DNA of 11,195 nt from Candidatus Spechtiibacteriota bacterium (lineage in GTDB: Bacteria; Patescibacteriota; Minisyncoccia; Spechtbacterales; HO2-43-30), in assembly GCA_016177905.1 (NCBI GenBank), contig JACOUK010000066.1:1-11195 (forward strand), read 5' to 3'. Every line of letters begins with the position of its first letter. Positions within the stretch are counted from its first letter, which is position 1. This document shows positions 1-6,758 of the stretch, one piece after another. Both the position numbers and the translations under genes were made by a program. The notes under the pieces are model-generated. The model searched no databases. It was not told the origin of the DNA and saw only the letters and a list, made by a program, of their open reading frames with translations.

Positions 1-2
1 TC

Positions 3-581
3 CACCTCCGCTGCCCTATTCGCGAAATACGGCAGGACATTCTCCAGAATCTTTGGGATGAAGAACATGGCCCCGATAACCACCGAAAACTATGGCTTGA
101 TTTCTGCGAAAAACTCGGATTAAACCGAGTTGAGATTGAACGCACAGCAGACAACGCTCACACGCATAAGTACTCTTCGGATTATCCAGTGCTTCAAGGA
201 ACACACGATCTTCTTGTTACATATACGCGCCTCGCGAACGTGATAAACTATCAAGACGGCCTTGCCGCGCTGTACGCGTACGAATCGCAAATTCCTGTCA
301 TCGCCAGAGCAAAAATAAGAAGCATGCACGAACATTACAACATCCACGATCTGAAAGCGCTTCAGTTCTTTGTGACGCATTACACGCAAGACGTGGAGCA
401 TGCCACAAACGAAGCTCAAGGGATTGTAATGTACATATCCCAAGCCGATTGCCATCGCATCGAAGAGAGCGCCCGGGAAGCGCTTGACGCTTGGTGGGGA
501 TTCCTGGACGGACTTAATACATTACGAATGGATTGTAAGGTTGAAGTATATGTTGATCCCGATCCCGATCACGATGACTAG
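3..581 (+). CDS. CADD/TenA-like diiron-fold oxygenase, candidate para-aminobenzoate synthase (5'-truncated)
   Basis: The 5' end lies outside the window; the frame is open from base 3 to TAG at 579-581, giving 192 visible residues. The start of the visible part (DEEHG..NH, residues 19-27) is typical of the iron-binding heme-oxygenase-fold TenA/PqqC/CADD family. Using residue numbers I recall for Chlamydia trachomatis CADD (CT610), the metal ligands match in spacing: E20/H27 (E81/H88), E94 (E142), and H126/D130/H133 (H174/D178/H181). Y93 and K104 match CADD Tyr141 and Lys152, with the exact 11-residue gap. Lys152 is the proposed amino-group donor when CADD makes p-aminobenzoate from its own Tyr27. 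The Tyr27 equivalent is in the missing N-terminus. The H27-E94 gap is 13 longer than in CADD. An unusual Asp-rich tail (VDPDPDHDD) ends the protein. A terminator follows. Alternative: another diiron-fold oxygenase without pABA activity. Confidence 0.75.
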   Translation, partial: HLRCPIREIRQDILQNLWDEEHGPDNHRKLWLDFCEKLGLNRVEIERTADNAHTHKYSSDYPVLQGTHDLLVTYTRLANVINYQDGLAALYAYESQIPVIARAKIRSMHEHYNIHDLKALQFFVTHYTQDVEHATNEAQGIVMYISQADCHRIEESAREALDAWWGFLDGLNTLRMDCKVEVYVDPDPDHDD

Positions 582-599
582 ATCGGAGTTTTTTCTTCG

Positions 600-635
600 A
601 ACCCGCTCGGACACACGAGCGGGTTTTTATTTTTA
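600..635 (+). terminator. Intrinsic terminator of the CADD-like gene
   Basis: A perfect 10-bp stem (AACCCGCTCG at 600-609, CGAGCGGGTT at 616-625) encloses a 6-nt loop and runs into a T-rich tract at 624-634. It lies 18 nt after the TAG stop. The tract is present only on the plus strand, so it serves the plus-strand gene and not the convergent ndh gene ending at 645. Confidence 0.9.
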
Positions 636-644
636 GCAAAACGC

Positions 645-1964
645 TCAATCATTCTTCGTAAACACGCGAAATTCTTTGAGCAAAAGAGAACATGCCTGCC
701 AAAATGGCAATAGGGAAAGAAAATATCTCAAATCTATCACCCGCTTGATAAGCCAGCCCAAAAAACCGGAAAATGTAACACCAAATATCGAAACAACCGC
801 GTATTTCCCTCCGCACGATATCGCGTATCCGGGAATTGAAATATGATATTTTCCCAAAGGCTCTGCCCGTATAGATGAAAAAATATTTTTTGCGACAATA
901 TCTGCCTGCTGTTCCGCGATAAACGCGGTCGCTGGAGCAGTAAGCCCCGATTTTTCGTCGGTAAAATTACTGCTATCCCCGAGCGCAAAAATATCTGAAT
1001 AATTTTTTACTCGCAAAAACGCGTCAACGATAATCCGGCCGCGATTATCCAATTCTATATTCTCAAATTGTCGAAAAAGAGAAGGGCCTTTGACGCCTCC
1101 GGCCCATATTACTATAGAAGATTCGCATTTCTCGCCGCTCTCCAGCACAACAGATGTGAGAGTCACTTCGTTTATTTTTATTCCTGTCCGTATGAGAACA
1201 CCGAGTTTCTGGAGTCTCTTTTTAATTTTCGCCCGTTCTCCCGGATTTACCTGCGTTAAAATTTTATCTTGCGCCTCAAGCAACAAAATTCGCGCTCGCT
1301 CCTTCGCTATGCCATAGTCGCGGTAAAGATGGCGTGCGCATGTCGCGATCTCCGCGGCCGTTTCCACGCCGGAAGCGCCTGCTCCCGCTACCACTATCTC
1401 TATATTTCCTGAATGCGCCTTTGCGTTTAAAAAAAGTTCTTCGATGCGGCTCTGAATCCGGAGCGCATCGGGCAAACTCTTTAAAGTATACGAGCATTCT
1501 CCCGCGCCTTTTACTCCAAAATAGAGAGCCTCGGAACCGAGGGCAAGGACGAGATATTCAAAAGGAATTCCATCGCCCGCTTTTGTCTTCACTATCTTTT
1601 CCTTAAAGTCTACCCCACTCACTTCCTGCTCTACGAATGTGATGTTCCTATTTTTGATGATCGTCCGGATCGACAAACAGGTAGCACCCCCAACCACCCC
1701 ATCAAATCCCATGCCTACCCGCTTCGCCAGAGCTTCAGCGAGGCGAGTCGGCAAGCAGGCATTCTTTTCTTCACTCGTTTCCTTTTTCAACCTTGCGTGA
1801 TAATAGCTTGCCGCTTCATAGAGAGCCGGAGTGTATGTATGATAGCTGTTTTTATCAATCAAAATAATGCTCCAGTCATCACGGAGCATTGCGATCTTCT
1901 TCTCAAGTTTCAAAGCCACCCGTATGCCTGCAAAACCAGCCCCTGCGATAACGATATTTTTCAT
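645..1964 (-). CDS. ndh: Type II NADH:quinone oxidoreductase (NDH-2), FAD-dependent
   Basis: 439 residues, two-dinucleotide-binding-domain flavoprotein. It would oxidise NADH and pass electrons to a membrane quinone without pumping protons. The N-terminal FAD-binding motif is IVIAGAGFAG (residues 4-13). HTYTPALYEAAS (42-53) is the family region near the flavin, and VLALGS is at 139-144. The NADH-binding Rossmann motif is VVAGAGASGVE (191-201). The FAD-closing motif DIFALGDSSNF is at 324-334. The hydrophobic/amphipathic C-terminus (about 394-430) is the usual membrane anchor. The ATG overlaps the stop of the upstream gene (ATGA), implying translational coupling. Residues about 55-102 are clearly longer than in typical NDH-2, and residues 73-83 are encoded by a dispersed repeat seen again at 9874-9904. 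Other members of this fold (sulfide:quinone reductase) are less likely; the resemblance is to NDH-2. Confidence 0.85.
   Translation of the reverse strand: MKNIVIAGAGFAGIRVALKLEKKIAMLRDDWSIILIDKNSYHTYTPALYEAASYYHARLKKETSEEKNACLPTRLAEALAKRVGMGFDGVVGGATCLSIRTIIKNRNITFVEQEVSGVDFKEKIVKTKAGDGIPFEYLVLALGSEALYFGVKGAGECSYTLKSLPDALRIQSRIEELFLNAKAHSGNIEIVVAGAGASGVETAAEIATCARHLYRDYGIAKERARILLLEAQDKILTQVNPGERAKIKKRLQKLGVLIRTGIKINEVTLTSVVLESGEKCESSIVIWAGGVKGPSLFRQFENIELDNRGRIIVDAFLRVKNYSDIFALGDSSNFTDEKSGLTAPATAFIAEQQADIVAKNIFSSIRAEPLGKYHISIPGYAISCGGKYAVVSIFGVTFSGFLGWLIKRVIDLRYFLSLLPFWQACSLLLKEFRVFTKND
1717..1747. repeat. Dispersed repeat, copy A, inside ndh
   Basis: These 31 bases match 9874-9904 in the same orientation at 30 of 31 positions (A at 1729, G at 9886). 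Here the repeat is read in frame on the minus strand as TRLAEALAKRV, residues 73-83 of the NDH-2. The other copy is intergenic. Identity falls off on both sides. Confidence 0.85.
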
Positions 1965-2350
1965 CCCTCATTGATTACTTTATAGAAAAGCCCCCTTTGA
2001 AGATCCCCCACCTGCCTTATTTTTCCCTGCTCTTCCAGCAAATCCAGATACTGCTCAACTTCTTTCTGGGAAACTCCGACTATGTCAGCGGCTTCCTCTG
2101 CTTTCAGCTGTTCGCGGCGATAAAGCTCTACGACAAGCCTGTATTTCCAATCATTCCACGGGCCGGACTTCGCAATGACAGGGACTGCTTCTCCTATTGT
2201 TTCGTTTTGCCCTGTCCTCTCAAAGACAAAATCCCATCCTGCGGCGAGCAGGTTCTTTCCGTATTTTCGCTCACTGTTCTTCCAGACAAGCTCGTAATAA
2301 AGCAAAAAAATGAAACTCCCTACAAATAATGTGAGTAAGAAAAGAGTCAT
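1961..2350 (-). CDS. Membrane-anchored winged-helix-like protein, function unknown
   Basis: 129 residues. One strongly hydrophobic segment (residues 2-23, LFLLTLFVGSFIFLLYY) would anchor the N-terminus. The rest is probably cytoplasmic. Residues about 67-127 look like a helix-turn-helix/winged-helix unit: two helices, then EEAADIVGVSQKEVEQYLDLL resembling a recognition region, then a beta-wing-like IRQVGDLQRGLFYKV. I do not recognise a named family. It is first of two genes, overlapping ndh by the ATGA tetranucleotide, so it could regulate or accompany the dehydrogenase. The chosen ATG (2348-2350) lacks a nearby Shine-Dalgarno but sits 8 nt after a candidate -10, which fits leaderless translation. 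An SD-preceded ATG further upstream (2366-2368) runs into an in-frame TAG after two codons. Confidence 0.75.
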   Translation of the reverse strand: MTLFLLTLFVGSFIFLLYYELVWKNSERKYGKNLLAAGWDFVFERTGQNETIGEAVPVIAKSGPWNDWKYRLVVELYRREQLKAEEAADIVGVSQKEVEQYLDLLEEQGKIRQVGDLQRGLFYKVINEG

Positions 2351-2358
2351 ATATTTCT

Positions 2359-2388
2359 ATAATCTCATATAATTCCTCCACTCGTCAA
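2359..2388 (-). promoter_or_regulatory. Candidate promoter for the winged-helix/ndh pair (leaderless)
   Basis: On the minus strand TTGACG (2388-2383) is followed after 18 nt by GATTAT (2364-2359), with TG one base before it. The -10 ends 8 nt from the ATG at 2350, so the transcript would start at or next to the start codon. The -10 matches only 4 of 6 consensus positions. Confidence 0.5.
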
Positions 2389-2440
2389 TAGCATAGCACC
2401 ATGCCAACAGGAAATAGAAATGTCCTATCGACAAGAAAGC

Positions 2441-2482
2441 GTGACACTATTCCCACGATCGTGGGTTTATTGTCACTTTTTT
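2441..2482 (+). other. Nested inverted repeat with central ACGATCGT, followed by T6
   Basis: Outer arms GTGACA (2441-2446) and TGTCAC (2471-2476) flank a perfect 14-bp palindrome at 2452-2465 (CCCACGATCGTGGG), separated by 5-nt symmetric internal loops. Six Ts follow at 2477-2482, so it could act as a plus-strand terminator, but no plus-strand gene ends nearby. The perfect dyad could also be a protein-binding site. The ACGATCGT core recurs at the centre of another nested repeat at 9274-9281. Confidence 0.6.
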
Positions 2483-2502
2483 GTTCGCCCAAACCGAGCT
2501 CA

Positions 2503-2529
2503 AACCACTAAATCGCCAGTTTAGTGGTT
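2503..2529. repeat. Inverted repeat between convergent transcription ends
   Basis: Perfect 10-bp arms AACCACTAAA (2503-2512) and TTTAGTGGTT (2520-2529) enclose a 7-nt spacer. It lies directly beyond the T-tract of the 2539-2565 terminator, forming tandem hairpins. It may be a backup transcript-end structure or an operator; the sequence does not decide. Confidence 0.6.
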
Positions 2530-2565
2530 AAAAATAAAACGGCCCCGACGTAACGTCGGGGCCGT
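2529..2565 (-). terminator. Intrinsic terminator of the Cys-cluster gene
   Basis: A perfect 12-bp GC-rich stem (2539-2550 with 2554-2565) has a 3-nt loop. On the minus strand it is followed by TTTTATTTTT (complement of 2529-2538). It begins four bases after the TAA stop at 2570-2572, placing it right for the minus-strand gene. Confidence 0.9.
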
Positions 2566-2569
2566 CATT

Positions 2570-3349
2570 TTATGCACTACTCTTTTTTTGCTCCCAAGAG
2601 TTCATCACACCATGAAGCATATTATTAGTACACGAGTCTCCTGAAAACACTTGAAGATCAGCCGAAGTAGGACGAGCGGCTCTGGACATCTTGCAAGTAC
2701 CCACAAGTTGAGATCCCCTCGTCGTCCATTCGCTTATTTCAGTAAAATTCTTGCAGTTCCCGCACGTCCTGACTTTCAGGCCAAATTTTTCCTCGAGGAG
2801 CTTGAACAGCGCGCCTTGGAATTCTTTCTTTGACTCTCCGATCTGATCAAATTTATTCATAAGTTCTTGTAGTATGTGAGACACAGTTATAGCAAGATCC
2901 GCAGGATACCCAAAGCGCAAAATAACGCTATCGCGCGAAACGCTTCCGTGCTCATAAGCGACTTGATGAATAATCTGCTCGACATTGCAGGTCGCTATGA
3001 CAAGGTCCCAGCGCTTGTTTTCATCATCGCCTTGATGTTCTGCCGGGGTCTCTACGCGCGATATTAACCTCTTAAACTCTTCCTCGTAGTCCCGCCGCAA
3101 CGTCGCAAGCGCGCGAGTAGATTTTCTTAACGCTTCGGCAGTCTTTGCGCTTCCGGTCTGTTCCAGAGCATACTTGAATGACTCTTGGTCCACCCAAGAA
3201 AGATTTACCTTGCTCTCGCTATTCAAAGGCGCGTTCTTCACAAGTTCCACAAGTTTTGGATCTTGAAGCGCCAAACTTGCCTTGCTCTTTAATATTTCTA
3301 GTTTTTGATCGGACGAGTAACCACCGGGAAAATCGTCATCATAAAACAT
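2570..3349 (-). CDS. Uncharacterised soluble protein with C-terminal four-Cys cluster
   Basis: 259 residues from the ATG at 3347-3349. This start has a clear Shine-Dalgarno (AGGAG, 7-nt spacing); a TTG nine codons upstream would put that SD inside the gene, so it was rejected. The protein has no signal peptide or membrane segment. Most is helical and charged. Near the C-terminus, C196-x2-C199, C219 and C240 (CGNCKNF...GTCK...GDSC) form a pattern typical of a small zinc- or iron-sulfur-binding module. An additional C121 is isolated. I do not recognise a family or assign a function. It is transcribed alone: it has its own promoter just downstream of gnd, a roughly 105-nt hairpin-rich leader and a strong terminator, suggesting independent regulation. 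Confidence 0.8.
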   Translation of the reverse strand: MFYDDDFPGGYSSDQKLEILKSKASLALQDPKLVELVKNAPLNSESKVNLSWVDQESFKYALEQTGSAKTAEALRKSTRALATLRRDYEEEFKRLISRVETPAEHQGDDENKRWDLVIATCNVEQIIHQVAYEHGSVSRDSVILRFGYPADLAITVSHILQELMNKFDQIGESKKEFQGALFKLLEEKFGLKVRTCGNCKNFTEISEWTTRGSQLVGTCKMSRAARPTSADLQVFSGDSCTNNMLHGVMNSWEQKKSSA

Positions 3350-3389
3350 TTGCTTGCTCCTTTTGCAAATTTTCAAAGTTCACCTGCTT

Positions 3390-3453
3390 GGGACGCTGTG
3401 TCCCGGTTTTCCTTTTGGAGCGCTGTGCTCTCGTGCTAAAGCATTCCGCTTTA
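3390..3453 (-). promoter_or_regulatory. 5' leader with three short 5-nt-loop hairpins
   Basis: Between the promoter and the Shine-Dalgarno lie three small stem-loops: 3390-3404 (5 bp), 3418-3430 (4 bp, plus a possible G-T pair) and 3437-3453 (6 bp). The first two have the identical loop, ACAGC on the transcript. Regular spacing and the shared loop suggest a binding site for an RNA-binding regulator, but this is inference. Confidence 0.45.
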
Positions 3454-3460
3454 ACCAAAT

Positions 3461-3490
3461 ATACTAACACCATTACAAAAAATCTGTCAA
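3461..3490 (-). promoter_or_regulatory. Sigma-70-type promoter for the Cys-cluster gene
   Basis: On the minus strand a perfect TTGACA (3490-3485) is followed after 18 nt by TAGTAT (3466-3461), with TG one base upstream (extended -10). The -35 starts 12 nt beyond the gnd stop. No terminator separates it from gnd, so read-through from the pentose-phosphate operon is possible. Confidence 0.75.
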
Positions 3491-3501
3491 TACCAGTACC
3501 C

Positions 3502-4395
3502 TTACGCCTTCACTTGGTGCCCGCCGAAACGATTTCGCATCGCCGAAAGCAACTTCCCCGTGTAGGTTGGATTTTTTTCCGAATCTATCCGAAACTGCAC
3601 TGCCTTTTCTAGTACTGGTACGGATACGCCGAGTTCCTTTGCCGCCTGGAGCGCCCAATCCGCTTCGCCGGTCCGCCCGACTTTGCCGGACACGTTTTCT
3701 AAATTTTCGCCAAACTCTTCAAATGCTTCCGCAAGCCATCCGATAAGCCGGGACTCAACGACACTTCCGTGGTTATAGAGATCCGCAATTTCACTAAGAT
3801 TAAACTCAAATTCTGATTCTTTGAGAGTGGTAAACCCCTCCGCGATTGCCTGCATCATGCCGTATTCGATCGCGTTATGCGCCATTTTCAGAAAATGCCC
3901 GGCTCCATGAATGCCAACGTATAAATACCCATGTTCCCCCGCCAAATCCGCAAAAAGCCGCTCCAGTCTTTCATAATCCTTCCTATCCCCTCCGATCATA
4001 AGACACGCGCCGTGCCTTGCGCCATCAGGTCCTCCGGATACTCCGACATCAAGAAAATGAATCCCCTTCGTTTCAAGTTCACTTGCCCTGCGCATAGACT
4101 CCAAATACGGAGAATTTCCGCCGTCAATAATCGTATCGCCATCGCTTACGCGTAAAATAATATCTTTAAAAACTGCGTCGAGCGCGTCATGCGGGACCAT
4201 AAGCCACAAAATTCGCGGCGGGCTTAATGCCTCAACAAGCAAAGATGCGGAATCAACGATTCTCGCGCCCGCTTCCGCCGCGCGATCTTGCGCTTCTTTA
4301 TTCACGTCAAACGCAACAACATCATGCTTTCTTTCAAGAAGCCGTTCCGCCATGTTGTATCCCATTTTGCCAAGACCGATAATGCCAAGTTTCAT
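3502..4395 (-). CDS. gnd: 6-phosphogluconate dehydrogenase, decarboxylating, short form
   Basis: 297 residues, the short (about 300-residue) class rather than the 470-residue E. coli class. It oxidatively decarboxylates 6-phosphogluconate to ribulose 5-phosphate. Rossmann motif GLGKMG is at residues 7-12. DGGNS is at 91-95, the substrate loop VSGGPDGARHG at 119-129, and the catalytic helix GHFLKMAHNAIEYGMM at 166-181 (K170, N174). GRTGEADWAL is at 240-249. D30 at the end of the second strand (VVAFDVN) would disfavour the NADP 2'-phosphate, suggesting NAD+ use; this is inference from dinucleotide-fold rules. The ATG overlaps the zwf stop (ATGA). It is last of four genes in the operon, with no clear terminator after it. 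Confidence 0.95.
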   Translation of the reverse strand: MKLGIIGLGKMGYNMAERLLERKHDVVAFDVNKEAQDRAAEAGARIVDSASLLVEALSPPRILWLMVPHDALDAVFKDIILRVSDGDTIIDGGNSPYLESMRRASELETKGIHFLDVGVSGGPDGARHGACLMIGGDRKDYERLERLFADLAGEHGYLYVGIHGAGHFLKMAHNAIEYGMMQAIAEGFTTLKESEFEFNLSEIADLYNHGSVVESRLIGWLAEAFEEFGENLENVSGKVGRTGEADWALQAAKELGVSVPVLEKAVQFRIDSEKNPTYTGKLLSAMRNRFGGHQVKA

Positions 4396-5786
4396 ACGAT
4401 CTCTTTCCCTCTGTTATATATAATGAGCGGTGATTTATTTTTCTCCCAACCTTGAAGTATCGGAGTGATAAACCGCCATGCCGCCCGCACCTCCTCGGAA
4501 CTTGCAAAAAGCATCTGCTCTCCCGCGATACAGTCAAAAAGCACTTTTTGATACGCCTGTGCCCGCGTTTCATGAGGTTTTGCCGCTACTCTATACGCGA
4601 ATGAAAGATTCCGGACTTCGATGTCATTGTGAAGTCCCGGCTTTTTCGCGAAAAAACGAATAGCAATGCCTTCTTGCGGCTTCACCGTAAAGGAAAGAAG
4701 ATTCTTATGATGGTGGGCTGTGTGGGGCGGCGGACAAAAACATGGCATTATTTCTTTAAAATAGATGTTGATTTCCACTCGGTTTTCCAAAAGTCCCTTT
4801 CCGGACTCAAGATAAAACGGAACTCCTTTCCATCGCTCATTGTCAACGAATGCATGTATTCTGAAGTACGTTTCAGTTTGAGAATCGCGCCGAACTCCCC
4901 TCACACTGCGAAACCCTTTGTATTGGCCCCGAACTGTGTGCTCCTTTACATCCCCTTCGCTCATGGGACGCAATGCTTCAAGAATTTTCGCGCGTTCATG
5001 CCTGATAGCCGCAGTTTCAAAAACCTTCGGATTGTCCATCGCGACAAGCCCAAGCATCTGAAGGATGTGATTCTGACCCACATCCCGCAAAGCTCCTAAT
5101 TCATCGTAGAGGATCCCCCTTTGTCCTATACCCTTCTTTTCTAACAGTTTCACCTCTATTCTGTCGATGTATGTATTATTCCAAAGCGGCTCGAAGATGG
5201 CGTTCGAGAAACGGAACGCGAGGATATTCTGCATCGTTTCCCGAGCAAGATAATGATCAATGCGGAAAATCTGCTCTTCCTTAAACAGTTTCGTAAGAAC
5301 TTCTTCAAGGTCCTCTGACGTGCCTAAATCATGCCCAAATGGTTTCTCCACAAGCACCCTCGTCCAGCCATCTCCGTCACTGCAGGGAATGGAAAGTCCG
5401 GAGCGAGCAAGGTTTTCAAAAATAGTCTTATAATATTTCGGCGAAACCGCGAGATAGAAAAGTTTGTTGGAACATGCCTTCCATTCCCTGTCAAATCCCA
5501 AAAGAATTTTTCCCGATCTTTTATACGCGTCGAGTTCCTCAAAAAGTCCCGTGACGTATGCCGCGGATCGAATAAACAAAGGGGCGCTCTTTCTTCGTAT
5601 GGATTTTAAAATAAACGACTGAAATTCAGACGGCGAAACAGCGCCTCGCGCGAATCCCACAATCTTAAAGCGCGAAGGAAGCATCTTTTTTTGAAAAAGG
5701 GAAAAAAGCGCGCCGTAGAGGCGACTCTTTGCCAAATCGCCGGTAGCTCCGAAAATGACGATAATTGTCGGGGTTTCGATTCTCAA
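4392..5786 (-). CDS. zwf: Glucose-6-phosphate 1-dehydrogenase
   Basis: 464 residues, normal length. It oxidises glucose 6-phosphate to 6-phosphoglucono-delta-lactone, the first step of the oxidative pentose-phosphate pathway. Visible motifs: nucleotide-binding GATGDLAK (13-20), VEKPFG (146-151), active-site RIDHYLARE (175-183, H178), and DVGQNHILQM (235-244) with H240 in the position of the catalytic base. YLESGKGL (325-332) is the conserved substrate/nucleotide region. R47 just after the second strand (GFAR) fits NADP+ or dual specificity. The start is TTG (5784-5786), overlapping the stop of the isomerase gene as TTGA; it gives the expected N-terminus, and no ATG lies before the GATGDLA motif. 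No 6-phosphogluconolactonase gene accompanies it. Confidence 0.96.
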   Translation of the reverse strand: MRIETPTIIVIFGATGDLAKSRLYGALFSLFQKKMLPSRFKIVGFARGAVSPSEFQSFILKSIRRKSAPLFIRSAAYVTGLFEELDAYKRSGKILLGFDREWKACSNKLFYLAVSPKYYKTIFENLARSGLSIPCSDGDGWTRVLVEKPFGHDLGTSEDLEEVLTKLFKEEQIFRIDHYLARETMQNILAFRFSNAIFEPLWNNTYIDRIEVKLLEKKGIGQRGILYDELGALRDVGQNHILQMLGLVAMDNPKVFETAAIRHERAKILEALRPMSEGDVKEHTVRGQYKGFRSVRGVRRDSQTETYFRIHAFVDNERWKGVPFYLESGKGLLENRVEINIYFKEIMPCFCPPPHTAHHHKNLLSFTVKPQEGIAIRFFAKKPGLHNDIEVRNLSFAYRVAAKPHETRAQAYQKVLFDCIAGEQMLFASSEEVRAAWRFITPILQGWEKNKSPLIIYNRGKEIV

Positions 5787-6757
5787 TTTGCCATCAGCTT
5801 CTTAAATTCTTCGACCATCGGGACCTGCTCCGAATCCGCGCCATAAAGTTCGGCAGTATAATACGCGATCCAGTCGGCTACAAGTAGGCTGGAAAAGATT
5901 CGATAAAATCGGGAGTCTCCCTCAAGCTCTATGGACTCACAAGACAACCCCCGATTTTGAAGAAGTTTTTTTGTAAGCGACATCCGCTTTTGAACCCTTG
6001 GATCGTCTTCCGCATCGTTCAGAAACAGAAAGAAAAAATTGCGCGATAATTCTTTCGTTGAATCTAAAACGTCATAGCCTGTCATTTCATTATGATTGAG
6101 CTCCGGGAAAACATTAAAAAACGCGGGAATCTTTCCGGTTTCATTGAATTTCGCCTTCCAGTTATACGCAATGGCGTAATTTCGATCGGAACTATAGATA
6201 ACCGGCACTTTCCCTTTTAGAATTCCCGCGAGCTTTCTTCCCTGCTCTGTAAATTGTAACGCAGAAAGCGCGGAGGCAAGAGCTCCTGTTTCTTCAAGGC
6301 CTTGCGTATGCCCAATCATCAAAAGCATCGCCCTCACGCTATACCCAAGGGCAGAGCGCGGCTGTAGGGCCGCAGGCGGAAGTTCGATGTAAGGGGCGCC
6401 AAGTGTTTTAGCCAATTGAATAAGTTCTCCGCCTTTTGTTATTGCCGCAACCGGCAGGCCTCGGTCTCCAGCCTCCTTGAAGACATCTATTGTCTCTTCC
6501 GTGTCTCCGGAATAAGAATTTGCGATGACAAGACAATTCTGCAAAACACTTTTCGGGTATGAAGATAACCCGTAGTCGCTCCGCACCATAATATCAAGCG
6601 AAGGGTCGTACGCCTGAATGATATCGGCGCCAAGATGCGACCCGCCCATTCCGGCAACTATAAAAATGCCGCGTCGCTTCAAATTTTGGAAATTTACAAT
6701 CTCCGGCTTGTATGAAAACTGGGCTGGAAAATTTTCTATCGCGTCGCGCATGCTCAT
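5783..6757 (-). CDS. Bifunctional phosphoglucose/phosphomannose isomerase (SIS domain)
   Basis: 324 residues from the ATG at 6755-6757. It interconverts glucose 6-phosphate and fructose 6-phosphate, and probably mannose 6-phosphate. Two SIS lobes are visible: GMGGSHLGAD (36-45) and SYSGDTEET (81-89) make the phosphate pocket; ALQPRSALGY is the conserved inter-lobe segment. NETGKIPAFFNVFPELNHNE is the catalytic region, and a C-terminal helix holds PMVEEFKK. This matches the archaeal/CPR-type enzyme, not classical Pgi. The upstream ORF extends 14 codons with a different in-frame ATG inside the previous gene; I prefer the internal ATG because it follows the previous stop by one base (TAA-T-ATG) and MRDAIENFP is the usual family start (ATG two codons later is also possible). 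No good Shine-Dalgarno is present, so re-initiation is likely. It feeds or drains substrate for zwf. Confidence 0.9.
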   Translation of the reverse strand: MSMRDAIENFPAQFSYKPEIVNFQNLKRRGIFIVAGMGGSHLGADIIQAYDPSLDIMVRSDYGLSSYPKSVLQNCLVIANSYSGDTEETIDVFKEAGDRGLPVAAITKGGELIQLAKTLGAPYIELPPAALQPRSALGYSVRAMLLMIGHTQGLEETGALASALSALQFTEQGRKLAGILKGKVPVIYSSDRNYAIAYNWKAKFNETGKIPAFFNVFPELNHNEMTGYDVLDSTKELSRNFFFLFLNDAEDDPRVQKRMSLTKKLLQNRGLSCESIELEGDSRFYRIFSSLLVADWIAYYTAELYGADSEQVPMVEEFKKLMAN

Positions 6758-6758
6758 A

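Noticed and set aside
1696..1707. 12-base match between ndh and 9310-9321 (TTTGATGGGGTG in opposite orientations)
   Set aside because: Several 12-base matches are expected by chance in a window of this size, unlike the 31-base repeat nearby.
2366..2388. Suppressed or recoded TAG in the leader of the winged-helix gene
   Set aside because: TAG is used as a normal stop elsewhere in the window (579-581 and 9451-9453), so recoding has no support.
3178..3612. Plus-strand frame of 144 codons across the Cys-cluster gene start and the gnd end
   Set aside because: It overlaps two supported minus-strand genes and the promoter between them, and has no recognisable motif.
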